Of a stretch of DNA of 41,683 nucleotides, positions 8,373 to 16,252 are shown in pieces (the first letter of the stretch is position 1; every line of letters begins with the position of its first letter). Under the pieces are notes generated by a model, which did not search any database, had not been told where the DNA came from, and worked only from the letters and a program-made list of their open reading frames with translations. Where the stretch lies: the NCBI GenBank assembly GCA_013289175.1, contig JABDAN010000020.1, forward strand, positions 1-41,683, in the 5' to 3' direction. This stretch comes from Bacteroidota bacterium. GTDB lineage: Bacteria; Bacteroidota; Bacteroidia; Chitinophagales; Chitinophagaceae. The position numbers and the translations under genes were made by a program.

Positions 8373-10828
8373 AACGCTGTATTTGTTGAGATTTCCCCTG
8401 CAAGCGCCGCAATGCCTTTTTCGATATTTCCCCACCGCATGGAATATTCCTGCACTTTCATTTTTTCTGTTTCTTCTGTTGTATAAGCCAGGTATTCTTC
8501 CAGAGAGACTTCCGTCCGGTAAACCCGGGACAAAACTCCCCCCAGGCTTATAAAGACTTCTTTGTATTTTTTTGTCGGATCATTGGATTTGTTGATGGAC
8601 AGGACGAGCGTCTTTTCTTTTTCGGTTAGTCCGAGTAATTCCTGGATCTGGTTAAACTTGTTCTGGTATTTGGATTGATCCAGCAGGATTTTACAATCGC
8701 TGTTGTTGATGATCGCTTGTTTGACCACCGGGGAAGAGATGATGTCTTCCACTTCCTGGGTAACGACGATCGCCTCCCCGAAAAATTTGCGGACGGTTTT
8801 GAAGAGGTACTTGATATACTCCGCCATCCCTTCCTTTGCAATGGCTTTCCAGGCTTCTTCGATCAGGATCATCTTGCGGATACCTTTTAGTTTGCGCATT
8901 TTTGAAATGAATACTTCCATGATGATCAGGGTGACGACAGGAAATAGGATGGGATGATCCTTGATATTATCCAGTTCGAAGACAATGAAGCGTTGTTGGA
9001 GAAGATCCAGGTTTTCTGATGCATTGAGCAGGTAGTCGAATTCTCCTCCCTTGTAGTAGGGTCGGAGGACATAGAGAAAATTGGAAACATCAAAATCTTT
9101 GTCTTTTACCTGGTCACCAGCCAGGACATGAACAAAATCGTTTTTCAGGAACTCATAAAAACTGTTGAAACAGGGGAAACCCTGGTTTCTTTCGTAGTAG
9201 CCGGTGAGCGCGTTGGATAGGGCCACATATTCTGAGCGGTTAAAGGATTCGTTGTCCTTTTTCCAAAGTGCCAGCAGAAGGGTTTTGATACTTTCCTTTT
9301 TTTCTGTATCCAGGGTTTCTCCCGGCCCAATATAAAATGGATTGAACCGGATTGGATTTTTCTCCGAATAGGTAAAATAATAACCCTGTACCAGGTCGCA
9401 CAACCCCTTGTAGCTGTGACCGACGTCAACGAGCACCACATGAGTTCCCTGCTCATAGTAACTGCGCACCATATGATTGGTAAAAAAGGACTTGCCACTG
9501 CCAGATGGACCCAGTATGAATTTGTTGCGGTTCGTGATGATGCCTCTCTTGACGGGTTCATCAGAGATATCTACCTGTACCGGCTTACCCGTAAGCCGGT
9601 CTCCGAGCCGGATACCCAGGGGAGAGAGGGAAGACCGGTAAGTGGATTCGAGATTCAGAAAACAGGTAGCCTGCTCCGCAAAAGTGTCAAAGGCATCGTT
9701 CATCGGAAAATCCGCTTCATTCCCCGGTATGCCCGCCCAGAAGATTTGCGGTGATCCCGACAGCTCCTGCTTCGGTACCGCATCCAACTGGGACAGGGCA
9801 GATGACACGAGGTTTTTGATATCTTTTACCTGGTTCCAGTCGTCGGTCCAGGACAATATATTAAAGTGTGCTTTTACTGGCAACCGCTGATCTCCGATGG
9901 CTTCATTCAGAAAATCGTTGGCGGCATCTTTGGCGATCGTGTTTTCTCTGGAATAAGCAGATAGGGACTGGAGTCTGATTCTTTTGCTTTCCATCATCTT
10001 GATGGTTTTCTGGGGTTCGTCCAGAAAGATGTATTGATTGTAGAGGTGGTTACAGCTCAAGAGTTGTCCGAGAGCGGAAGAAAATCCTACCGAAAATTTG
10101 GTTTTGTCGGTGGAGTACCGGTCATAATTTATCCTGGACCCACATAGACCCGGAAGCTCTTCAGGAGTAGCCAAGGTAAAAAGCTGGCAGTAGGCGTCTC
10201 CCACCTGAATGCCGTGGTCAAAGGAGATGTCTTTGATGAAGAGGCGATCATCTTCGAGTAAGAAGCAATATTGTTCGATCAGGCCAGCGCGGACGCCATT
10301 ACTGGTCAGGTCTTTTGTTTTCAGTCTTCTTAACCGGGCAAAGCCGCTGTCTTCCAGAATTTGCTGAAACTGACCGGCCGCATCCTGAAATTCCTGAAGC
10401 AACCGACTATTGAGGGCCAGGTCCGGCACGATGGATTTTTTCAAAAGGCTGGAGCTGAGCGAGCTCGAATTTTTATGTTGTAAGGATCTTTTGGTGATAT
10501 ATAGGTAGGACCGGTGGGCGAGAAAAGGTCTCTCGTGAAAGAAACGTTCCGAGCTGCGGGATAAGAAGCTGCTATCTTCCTTAGAGAAGTCTGCCGCGTA
10601 TTTGGATTCGGTAAACCAATCTTGTTTATGAAAAATGGAATATTTGGGCAGTACTTTGATGGCTTTGATCCATCCCTGATGAAAAGCTTCATAGTCCTCG
10701 TTGGAGAGCGTGAAGATTTCAGGCAGGGTCACTTCAAAGCCAATCGTGACATCTCCCTGTTTAGAGAGGATGGCGTCCTGCTCAACATCCAGTATGGGTA
10801 GTATATCGGATATATTTCTTTCCATCAC
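8369..10828 (-). CDS. traG: conjugation ATPase TraG (VirB4-like)
   Basis: 819 residues, about the usual length. The N-terminal half is the TraG/VirB4 N-domain (about 1-400). The ATPase domain has Walker A GPSGSGKS at 440-447, Walker B MILIEEAW at 653-660, and the VVTQEVEDI sensor-like strand at about 688. RYSTDKTKFSVGF and FNILSW also fit the family. It energises assembly of the mating pore from the inner face of the membrane. The start overlaps the traF end by 47 bases and the stop overlaps the traI start by 4, indicating coupled translation. Met1 or Met2 could be the start. Confidence 0.95.
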   Translation of the reverse strand: MMERNISDILPILDVEQDAILSKQGDVTIGFEVTLPEIFTLSNEDYEAFHQGWIKAIKVLPKYSIFHKQDWFTESKYAADFSKEDSSFLSRSSERFFHERPFLAHRSYLYITKRSLQHKNSSSLSSSLLKKSIVPDLALNSRLLQEFQDAAGQFQQILEDSGFARLRRLKTKDLTSNGVRAGLIEQYCFLLEDDRLFIKDISFDHGIQVGDAYCQLFTLATPEELPGLCGSRINYDRYSTDKTKFSVGFSSALGQLLSCNHLYNQYIFLDEPQKTIKMMESKRIRLQSLSAYSRENTIAKDAANDFLNEAIGDQRLPVKAHFNILSWTDDWNQVKDIKNLVSSALSQLDAVPKQELSGSPQIFWAGIPGNEADFPMNDAFDTFAEQATCFLNLESTYRSSLSPLGIRLGDRLTGKPVQVDISDEPVKRGIITNRNKFILGPSGSGKSFFTNHMVRSYYEQGTHVVLVDVGHSYKGLCDLVQGYYFTYSEKNPIRFNPFYIGPGETLDTEKKESIKTLLLALWKKDNESFNRSEYVALSNALTGYYERNQGFPCFNSFYEFLKNDFVHVLAGDQVKDKDFDVSNFLYVLRPYYKGGEFDYLLNASENLDLLQQRFIVFELDNIKDHPILFPVVTLIIMEVFISKMRKLKGIRKMILIEEAWKAIAKEGMAEYIKYLFKTVRKFFGEAIVVTQEVEDIISSPVVKQAIINNSDCKILLDQSKYQNKFNQIQELLGLTEKEKTLVLSINKSNDPTKKYKEVFISLGGVLSRVYRTEVSLEEYLAYTTEETEKMKVQEYSMRWGNIEKGIAALAGEISTNTAL

Positions 10829-11165
10829 GGGTTTTTTCTGGTTGGTGATAAGTAATAAAAACTTGGCGGTTGTAACATTTTACGTTTTTTGGAATGTTCC
10901 GGCTGGCCATCTTCTTTTTCATTCCGTGTTCGCCGTAGGTATTGCTCAAGCGGTAAACCCAGCAGAAGAACCCGGTGCCGGCGCCGACGATCAGAGCAAT
11001 GCTGACATAGGCGTTGACGTCGATCATATATAGAATGGCAAATCCGAGTAAGAGCAAGAGCATGCCAATCGCGAGATACCAGATATACTGGGCTTTGAGT
11101 CCCTTAAACTCGATGGGTTTGTTGATGCCTTTGTTGATTTTGTATGCACTGTTGGACATGGTCAA
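10782..11165 (-). CDS. traF: conjugative transposon protein TraF (DUF4133)
   Basis: 127 residues. YKINKGINKPIEFKGLKAQYIWYLAIGMLLLLLGFAILYMI gives the diagnostic 'INKPIEFKGLKAQYI' motif and the first of two membrane helices (about 28-47 and 54-70, YVSIALIVGAGTGFFCWVY). This is the DUF4133/TraF pattern, a VirB3-like inner-membrane partner of TraG. It lies 6 bases downstream of traE and overlaps traG by 47 bases, in the expected E-F-G order. Confidence 0.92.
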   Translation of the reverse strand: MTMSNSAYKINKGINKPIEFKGLKAQYIWYLAIGMLLLLLGFAILYMIDVNAYVSIALIVGAGTGFFCWVYRLSNTYGEHGMKKKMASRNIPKNVKCYNRQVFITYHQPEKTRDGKKYIRYTTHTGC

Positions 11166-11171
11166 AGGTGT

Positions 11172-11543
11172 TTACACGCCAAAGAAAGATTTGAGAACGG
11201 TCGCCACGATGACCAGGAAAATACAGCTGCCAAACCAGCTCGCGGCAACCTTGCTGGTATCCTGATCTCCGTGAGACCATTTCTGGTATACTTTGACCGC
11301 ACCGACCAGGCCCAGCACGGCTCCGATGGCATACATCAATGTGACTCCCGTTGCGAAATAACTGGTGATGTTGGTTGTAGCGGCAGTAATCCCCGCATTG
11401 CCATCCTGACCAAACCCCTTGGTCGTGACCAGGGTTAAGGCGATGGCTTTTACCATTCTAGCCAGAAGCGAAGAGATCGAAGATAGGCGGGTCCTCTGAT
11501 GACCCGACCATCTTTTAAGAAAGCAACCTGCACCGATTTTCAT
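11172..11543 (-). CDS. traE: conjugative transposon protein TraE (DUF4134, VirB2-like)
   Basis: 123 residues from the first ATG. The conserved part is GNAGITAATTNITSYFATGVTLMYAIGAVLGLVGAVKVYQKWSHGD, then VAASWFGSCIFLVIVATVLKSFFGV: two membrane helices as in VirB2-type pilins, matching DUF4134. The first 29 residues are unusual for the family, and an internal Met at residue 30 (11456) would give a short signal-peptide form (MVKAIALTLVTTKGFGQ). Which start is used cannot be settled here. Confidence 0.9.
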   Translation of the reverse strand: MKIGAGCFLKRWSGHQRTRLSSISSLLARMVKAIALTLVTTKGFGQDGNAGITAATTNITSYFATGVTLMYAIGAVLGLVGAVKVYQKWSHGDQDTSKVAASWFGSCIFLVIVATVLKSFFGV

Positions 11544-11582
11544 GTTCTCTGTCTTTTAAGATGAATAATAGCAATGAGAAAA

Positions 11583-11640
11583 TCTCCATTCGCCCCCTAT
11601 CCCCATCATCATTCTCTTACACCTGGGGGTCGAATGGAGA
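11583..11640. promoter_or_regulatory. long hairpin in tra operon leader
   Basis: An inverted repeat with arms TCTCCATTCGCCCCC (11583-11597) and GGGGG-T-CGAATGGAGA (11625-11640) is perfectly complementary apart from one bulged T, around a 27-base loop. It lies between the first small gene and traE. On the minus strand it could act as an attenuator, an mRNA-stabilising hairpin or a weak terminator; the following sequence (GATTTTCTC) has only a short T-run. Confidence 0.6.
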
Positions 11641-11648
11641 ATTACTTT

Positions 11649-12113
11649 TTAAGAACTCCAGATTCGTTTCAGATCTTCTGGAAGGAGCTCCAACCGACAG
11701 TTTTCTCTGGCTTCCTGGGTGATATGCCAGTTGAGGTCTTCCAAATAGCCGTTCTGTCCGATACCCGGATATTTCTTCAGGCTCGAGCGGACGGCCTGGA
11801 CCAGTTCTTCTTTTACCATGTTGGTTTTCGAAGCGTGAACAAAAAGAAATTTTAAGTCTTCTATGAGTTCGTGAACGGTGTCAGGAGTATATTCTTCAAT
11901 TTGTTTTGAAGACGGGTATGGGAGGCCAGTCTGTTCAGAGTTGGAAGAGAGCGTCGAAGCATAATTAGAAAACTCATTTTCAGATTCATGGGTGTATCTC
12001 TGCAATGAAAACAAATCCTTCCTATAATAAAATATGAGCACCAATAGATAATAGAGAATTACCAAAGGGATCAGCATCCAGAAAAATGATGTCCAGGAAA
12101 TTGAGCTGAGCAT
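11649..12113 (-). CDS. single-helix membrane protein at head of tra operon
   Basis: 154 residues with one N-terminal membrane helix (about 7-28, SFFWMLIPLVILYYLLVLIFYY) followed by a soluble charged domain. The domain includes ELIEDLKFLFVHASKTNMVKEELVQAVRSSLKKYP, a helical pair, and a C-terminal segment NCRLELLPEDLKRIW. It is not a family I can name; proteins of this look precede traE in related operons. Its position as first gene of the co-directional run suggests it belongs to the conjugation apparatus. Confidence 0.6.
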   Translation of the reverse strand: MLSSISWTSFFWMLIPLVILYYLLVLIFYYRKDLFSLQRYTHESENEFSNYASTLSSNSEQTGLPYPSSKQIEEYTPDTVHELIEDLKFLFVHASKTNMVKEELVQAVRSSLKKYPGIGQNGYLEDLNWHITQEARENCRLELLPEDLKRIWSS

Positions 12114-12554
12114 AAGTAGTGTTTGAGTTCACTACAAATATGGGGTCAGCCTTCAGCGAAATCATTACCAATAGAGAACCAAAAAATACCAGTTTGAAGC
12201 AAGTATGGAAATTATCTGTCCACCCATGGGGAAAGAATTATAACTCGGGATGAATCCTTTTTAACCACCCAATTGTAAATCATTAACATATTGTAGAAGG
12301 CTGTTGTAATTTTTTTGCGTCGCCAAGATTCCTATATTCAACCGAACGTCTGAAGAAAGCTACTTGTAGGCGGATTCATTACAAACAGAGACTATGGGAG
12401 TTTTTTTATTTTATGTAGAGGTGTCTGGATAATTCATTCTCCAGCAGTCAGATTTTTTATTATTCTTCATTAAAGAAAGACCTCTATAGGTATATTTCGA
12501 GTTCGGTTCCAGTCATAGGGACGATCCTGGTGCTTAAAATACCAATGGTGAGAG
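12114..12554. other. intergenic region between tra operon and accessory island
   Basis: About 440 bases with no convincing gene. It should hold the promoter of the minus-strand tra operon and of the plus-strand gene that follows. A partial copy of the sequence AAAAATACCAGTTTGAA (about 12182) resembles the left arm of a hairpin at 13509. No clear TAnnTTTG promoter box or att site is seen. Confidence 0.4.
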
Positions 12555-12614
12555 GTGATTTTTGAATGTCTAAAGAACACCCAAGGAACAAAAACCTTCG
12601 GAATTCTGGAATTT

Positions 12615-13169
12615 ATGGAAATTCTTTGTTTTTGTATCCCAATACAAATAGAACCCTTGAAACGAAAGAAAATCTACTATGTCCCGGGAATGATAAGTTT
12701 AGTATTACTTCCTATCCTCTTAATTTATTTTTCCAAAAATGCTAAAATAATAAGATATCCAAAGACATTTTCTATTTTCCTTTACAATGAAAAATATGCA
12801 AAAAAGCATCCGGGATATTCTAGACAATATAGAGATCATTTTCCTCCGCTCCGAGACTACGCAATAATTAACCTCACTGGACAAAAGGTGGAAGACGAAA
12901 AAAGATTTGCTTACGCGGAAAAACAAATAAGAAAAATTCTTGCCGAAAAAGACACGTTAAATGGTGTTCAATTTTTTTTTAGCAAAGATTCAAACTTTGG
13001 AGAATTTACGGAAACGCTAGATATATTAAATGTAAACCGTGCCAAATACTATATGATAACCGACAATCTGATTTGGTTTTATTATTTAAGCCCAGATACA
13101 ACATACCGCCCGATTTTGCATACATTGGAATTAAACATTTCTCTCTTCCCTAGATCTCTCCACGACTAG
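12615..13169 (+). CDS. membrane-anchored protein of unknown function
   Basis: 184 residues from the ATG at 12615; a GTG at 12555 would add 20 poorly structured residues. PLKRKKIYYVPGMISLVLLPILLIYF forms a basic N-terminus and one membrane helix. The soluble remainder contains DYAIINLTGQKVEDEKRFAYAEKQIRKILAEKDTLNGVQFFF and LDILNVNRAKYYMITDNLIWFYY. I recall similar proteins in other Bacteroidetes without function, with a topology like ExbD/TolR (one helix plus a small periplasmic domain), but no ExbD signature is certain. Base use is AT-richer than in the tra operon. Confidence 0.6.
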   Translation: MEILCFCIPIQIEPLKRKKIYYVPGMISLVLLPILLIYFSKNAKIIRYPKTFSIFLYNEKYAKKHPGYSRQYRDHFPPLRDYAIINLTGQKVEDEKRFAYAEKQIRKILAEKDTLNGVQFFFSKDSNFGEFTETLDILNVNRAKYYMITDNLIWFYYLSPDTTYRPILHTLELNISLFPRSLHD

Positions 13170-13282
13170 TTACACTCATGTTAAATCCACTACGTCGAGT
13201 TAACTGTCATAAAATTATCGACACATAATCGAGGTTAGATAACCATTCTCACAGATTTTTACACAAACAAATACATTCTCGT

Positions 13283-13498
13283 ATGAACGTAACTGTTAGT
13301 GGAATCGAATCTGAGTCAATGATTACAAAAATTGAACTGGCGAACAAACTTCATCTTCATCCTAACACCATCGAGAATTTAATCGCGAGAGGTGAACTGG
13401 AAGGATGTTACCGGATTGGGAACAGTTACAGATTCCAGTTAAGTGAAGTCATGGAATCTATTCGTAAGAATAGTGGGGAGAGAAGAAGTCGAAAATAG
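13283..13498 (+). CDS. small helix-turn-helix (excisionase-like) protein
   Basis: 71 residues. TKIELANKLHLHPNTIENLIARGELEGCYRIGNSYRFQLSEVMESI is a MerR/excisionase-type winged HTH (HTH_17): helix-turn-helix then the basic 'R-I-G-x-x-Y-R-F' wing. Such single-domain proteins serve as excisionases or regulators in mobile elements. It is followed by three unrecognised genes in the same direction, suggesting a small mobile-element operon. Confidence 0.75.
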   Translation: MNVTVSGIESESMITKIELANKLHLHPNTIENLIARGELEGCYRIGNSYRFQLSEVMESIRKNSGERRSRK

Positions 13499-13508
13499 TC
13501 ACAAAAAA

Positions 13509-13547
13509 ACCAGTTTGAAACGTCCTCGCAAGAATTTTAAACTGGTA
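13509..13547. repeat. 12-bp inverted repeat (hairpin) between HTH gene and next gene
   Basis: Arms ACCAGTTTGAAA (13509-13520) and TTTTAAACTGGT (13535-13546) pair over 12 bases with one G-T wobble. On the plus strand it would be in the leader of the next gene. On the minus strand it is followed by seven Ts, like a terminator. Confidence 0.6.
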
Positions 13548-13563
13548 ATAAAATAATACAAAA

Positions 13564-13809
13564 ATGAGTAACAAAAATACCAATGGTAAAAACGGAGGCC
13601 AAATAAATTATAGAAAGTGGCGCGGTGAATGGCCACAAATTATAGATGGTGAACTCCGAGTGGAAATTGAAGATGTGATATTCTATCCGAGACTGATCTC
13701 GGTCACACGAGTCGCAACCTACGACGAAGGCTTGGTTCTGGTCATGGTTTATTTCCAAATGGGCAAAGACTATTTCAAGTCAAAAGCTTACAATTTGGTA
13801 ACGGTCTGA
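13564..13809 (+). CDS. unrecognised 81-residue protein
   Basis: 81 residues, soluble, starting at an ATG preceded by an A-rich leader. It has a polar, Asn/Gly-rich start and a beta-rich middle (ELRVEIEDVIFYPRLISVTRVATYDEGLVLVMVYFQMGKDYF). It is not a family I recognise. It lies 65 bases after the HTH gene and 25 bases before the next, in the same direction, so it probably shares the transcript that ends at the terminator at 14862. Confidence 0.55.
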   Translation: MSNKNTNGKNGGQINYRKWRGEWPQIIDGELRVEIEDVIFYPRLISVTRVATYDEGLVLVMVYFQMGKDYFKSKAYNLVTV

Positions 13810-13834
13810 TAAACGAAACAAATTAAATTATCAT

Positions 13835-14209
13835 ATGCAAACAGTTCAACCCGATTTAAATGTTTTAAAAAGTTTCTTATCCAATGTAAAGAATATGATC
13901 AAAAGAGACTATAACAATTCTCCGGATGTAGAAACGCCTTGGAACTGGGACTACTCTCAGCCCATTCCTAATCAAATGGCTTCCCGACTGTTTAAAAACT
14001 CTTGCGATATTGGTTGCCCAATCTATAAAAATGGGATTCAGTTTACCGTTGAGAGTGTGGGCAAAACATTTGTAATCCCAGACAAGATGATGAGTGATTT
14101 TACATTGCAATGCGCCATCCGGTACGGTGTCAATGAAATTGACGCATGGACCTACCATAAAAAGATTCTGGAAGTGTGGAAGAAAGCACCGGTGAAACAC
14201 ACAGTTTGA
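13835..14209 (+). CDS. unrecognised 124-residue protein
   Basis: 124 residues, soluble. Features are an N-terminal helix (LNVLKSFLSNVKNMIKRDY), a Trp/Pro-rich stretch (ETPWNWDYSQPIPNQMASRLF), two close cysteines (CDIGCPIY) and a C-terminal helix (IDAWTYHKKILEVWKKAP). No family is recognised. It is second of three genes of unknown function between the HTH gene and a terminator. Confidence 0.6.
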   Translation: MQTVQPDLNVLKSFLSNVKNMIKRDYNNSPDVETPWNWDYSQPIPNQMASRLFKNSCDIGCPIYKNGIQFTVESVGKTFVIPDKMMSDFTLQCAIRYGVNEIDAWTYHKKILEVWKKAPVKHTV

Positions 14210-14241
14210 AAATCATCAAAAAGTAACTAACAAATTTCTAT

Positions 14242-14826
14242 ATGAATGTTCAAGAACGAGTCAATAACAACCTATCCGGTCTCTTTCGAGTGACTTCGTC
14301 AAAGGTTAAGTCGGAAGTGGAAAACAAGAAGGAGACTGGAAAGAAGGAACTTAATTATTTTGAAAGGGAGATGGCCCGTTATCAATCAGACCCAGCCAAT
14401 GGAAAGGTAATCCAGGCTCGCGCCCGCGGTCTCCACAATCCCTCAAACTTTTTGAAGTCAGCCTGCGATTCAAAAGACCCAGACCATAACCGGAATTTCA
14501 ATTTGTTCAAATCAGGTTACGACCTGGACGCGCGCCGCGTGGAGAATGCTTACATCGCCAAGGCTATGACAGAAATGGGAGCGAGTGAATACGAGTTTCA
14601 GGATAAGCCTTATGAAGATAGGGTGATCAAAAAATTTAAACCGTCTGTGATTTCGGACGTAACTCAGGAACATATGTTGAATCTATTCAAAGAGGCTTGT
14701 CAAGCGAAATGGAACGCGAAGGGATATAAAAATGATAGCTCCGAGATTCCAGCTTTGGCCAGTCGTTTCGGACTCGTCGCCAACTCCCAGAGCGCGGAGC
14801 TGAAGAATATTGAGTTGAAACCATAA
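14242..14826 (+). CDS. unrecognised 194-residue basic protein
   Basis: 194 residues, hydrophilic and Lys-rich, with no signal or membrane helix. The N-terminal part (about 20-50, KVKSEVENKKETGKKELNYFEREMARY) looks like a coiled coil. The central RARGLHNPSNFLKSACDSKD and FNLFKSGYDLDARRVENAYIAKAMTEMG segments are helical. I do not recognise it; the charge pattern would suit a nucleic-acid-binding or phage/element structural protein. It is the last gene before a strong terminator. Confidence 0.6.
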   Translation: MNVQERVNNNLSGLFRVTSSKVKSEVENKKETGKKELNYFEREMARYQSDPANGKVIQARARGLHNPSNFLKSACDSKDPDHNRNFNLFKSGYDLDARRVENAYIAKAMTEMGASEYEFQDKPYEDRVIKKFKPSVISDVTQEHMLNLFKEACQAKWNAKGYKNDSSEIPALASRFGLVANSQSAELKNIELKP

Positions 14827-14861
14827 ATCTGCATCCATTAATTTTTTGTTTTGAATCGAGT

Positions 14862-14895
14862 ACCCGGTTCAGTATCGACCTGGACTGGGTTTTTT
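14862..14895 (+). terminator. rho-independent terminator
   Basis: Arms ACCCGGTTCAG (14862-14872) and CTGGACTGGGT (14880-14890) pair over 11 bases with two G-T wobbles around a 7-base loop, followed directly by a T-run. It ends the 13283-14826 gene group. Confidence 0.85.
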
Positions 14896-15039
14896 AAAAT
14901 GAAATGAGTTTTTTACTAATAGTACATGGCTGGTCCCAGACTGTTTTCACAGATATGGGCCATTTTTTTAAAGTGATAAAAAAACACCACCCCTCTAAGC
15001 CGATAGATGGAGGATTTTTAGAAAAACAGGATTAATATC

Positions 15040-15120
15040 ATGAATATATTAATGTTTCTCGTCTCTCTCTTGACTTACTCCCTCTGCCACATCGTGGAAC
15101 GGCTTAAAAACAGTCGATAA
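15040..15120 (+). CDS. 26-residue hydrophobic microprotein
   Basis: The ATG at 15040 opens a 26-codon frame giving a hydrophobic segment MNILMFLVSLLTYSLCHIVE followed by a basic end RLKNSR: one membrane helix with a positive tail. Its TAA overlaps the next ATG (TAATG at 15118-15122), the arrangement of translational coupling. It is too short for certainty; it could be a leader peptide or a toxin-like small membrane protein. Confidence 0.4.
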   Translation: MNILMFLVSLLTYSLCHIVERLKNSR

Positions 15121-15323
15121 TGGAAACTCAATTCCCAGACATATTCCAAAAATTGCAGAAATTAGATACTAGAATTAATACCCCGGTGAGGGAGGTTTGG
15201 AGACAGGTGGACCCTATAACTTACCAATGTAAGGTCACTGGGAGAAGATTGATGGCTGTTGAGTTTTTGCGATACCAGTACAGAATAGGGGTTGATCGGT
15301 TTGTTGTGGAGGTGATGAAGTGA
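15120..15323 (+). CDS. unrecognised 67-residue protein, coupled to microprotein
   Basis: 67 residues, basic and soluble: an N-terminal helix (FPDIFQKLQKLDTRI) and a beta-rich end (YQCKVTGRRLMAVEFLRYQYRIGVDRFVVEVM). The ATG overlaps the stop of the 26-residue frame upstream, so the two are probably co-translated. No family recognised. With a hydrophobic partner upstream, a toxin/antitoxin-like pair is possible but unsupported beyond layout. Confidence 0.45.
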   Translation: METQFPDIFQKLQKLDTRINTPVREVWRQVDPITYQCKVTGRRLMAVEFLRYQYRIGVDRFVVEVMK

Positions 15324-15343
15324 GCAATCAAATTAGTTGAAAA

Positions 15344-15745
15344 TTATTTCAACAAATTCAAGAGCCCGTAACAAATAGCCATAACGCCAAATATCAGGAA
15401 TACGGTAGGAATGTATTTGAGTGCCTGATTATTGACTATGAAGTCTTTGGGATCTTCAGGATTATAAACAACAGTTACTTTTTTCCCTTTCTTAAACAGA
15501 CCTATTGAATTTTTGTATTCCTCAGTCATCCACTTGTTTTCTACAGTAAGGAATCTAATAATTGGATAACGATTGCTACGTATGTTCCCCGGCATATTGG
15601 AGCGGTAAACGATGTCAAATACTATCCCTGTAACCTCTATACCCGTGGATTGTAATCTATTTATTTTCTTCCTATAAGATACAGATACTGGTATAAATAC
15701 TAGTCCAATCCCAACGGATATAAGGTTTTGAATATCGAAATTCAT
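15344..15745 (-). CDS. DUF3592-like membrane protein
   Basis: 133 residues with membrane helices at both ends (about 9-25 and 112-130). A middle segment, GIEVTGIVFDIVYRS...YPIIRFLTVENKWMTEEY, is followed by KKGKKVTVVYNPEDPKDFIV. The 'V-x-V-x-Y-N-P-x-x-P' strand is the hallmark of DUF3592. Function is unknown; such proteins are common in Bacteroidetes accessory DNA. Confidence 0.75.
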   Translation of the reverse strand: MNFDIQNLISVGIGLVFIPVSVSYRKKINRLQSTGIEVTGIVFDIVYRSNMPGNIRSNRYPIIRFLTVENKWMTEEYKNSIGLFKKGKKVTVVYNPEDPKDFIVNNQALKYIPTVFLIFGVMAICYGLLNLLK

Positions 15746-15958
15746 TGATGGATTGTTTAAATATTTAGAGGGAAGCTACAATTATGAAACTAAATAAACG
15801 CGTTTGTGTCTGAAATTTTTACGAATCAGGTTCGATCCCTCCACTCGGTATCATCCTCCCCTCCGTACCCCCTTCGATGGTAATTCTTTACCGCGACAAT
15901 TGAAATCCCAAGGAACACTGGGGTTACAAAAGTTGTTATTTCTTGGTAATTTCAGACC

Positions 15959-16252
15959 ATGCGCCTATTCCCTCGCCGTCCTCCCCCTGAATCAAACGCC
16001 TGGCTTATATTAGGAATTACTGGAACTCTCCTTGGTATCGCCAAAATTTATGGCTCAATATATCCTTCTAAATGGGTATTGGAGCACCCGGGAGCTTATC
16101 ATAACCCAACTATTTTAGAAGGTGTGGTTTGGTTGGTAATTGGCCTGACATTCCTCATTCCAGCAATAAAAAGGAAATTCAAGAAACAAAAAAACGCCGA
16201 CAAATCGGGGTTTACAGTTTTAAGGGGATCAAAAACGGGCCTTAGTCAATGA
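15959..16252 (+). CDS. small two-helix membrane protein
   Basis: 97 residues with membrane helices at about 14-30 (AWLILGITGTLLGIAKIYG) and 52-70 (ILEGVVWLVIGLTFLIPAI), and a Lys-rich cytoplasmic tail. No family recognised. Its 3' end overlaps the convergent gene on the other strand by 11 bases. A tRNA T-arm-like fragment lies upstream at 15825. Confidence 0.5.
   Translation: MRLFPRRPPPESNAWLILGITGTLLGIAKIYGSIYPSKWVLEHPGAYHNPTILEGVVWLVIGLTFLIPAIKRKFKKQKNADKSGFTVLRGSKTGLSQ

Noticed and set aside
12490..12540. tRNA-like TTCGAGTTCGGTTCC sequence
   Set aside because: No D-arm, anticodon arm or acceptor stem can be formed around it.
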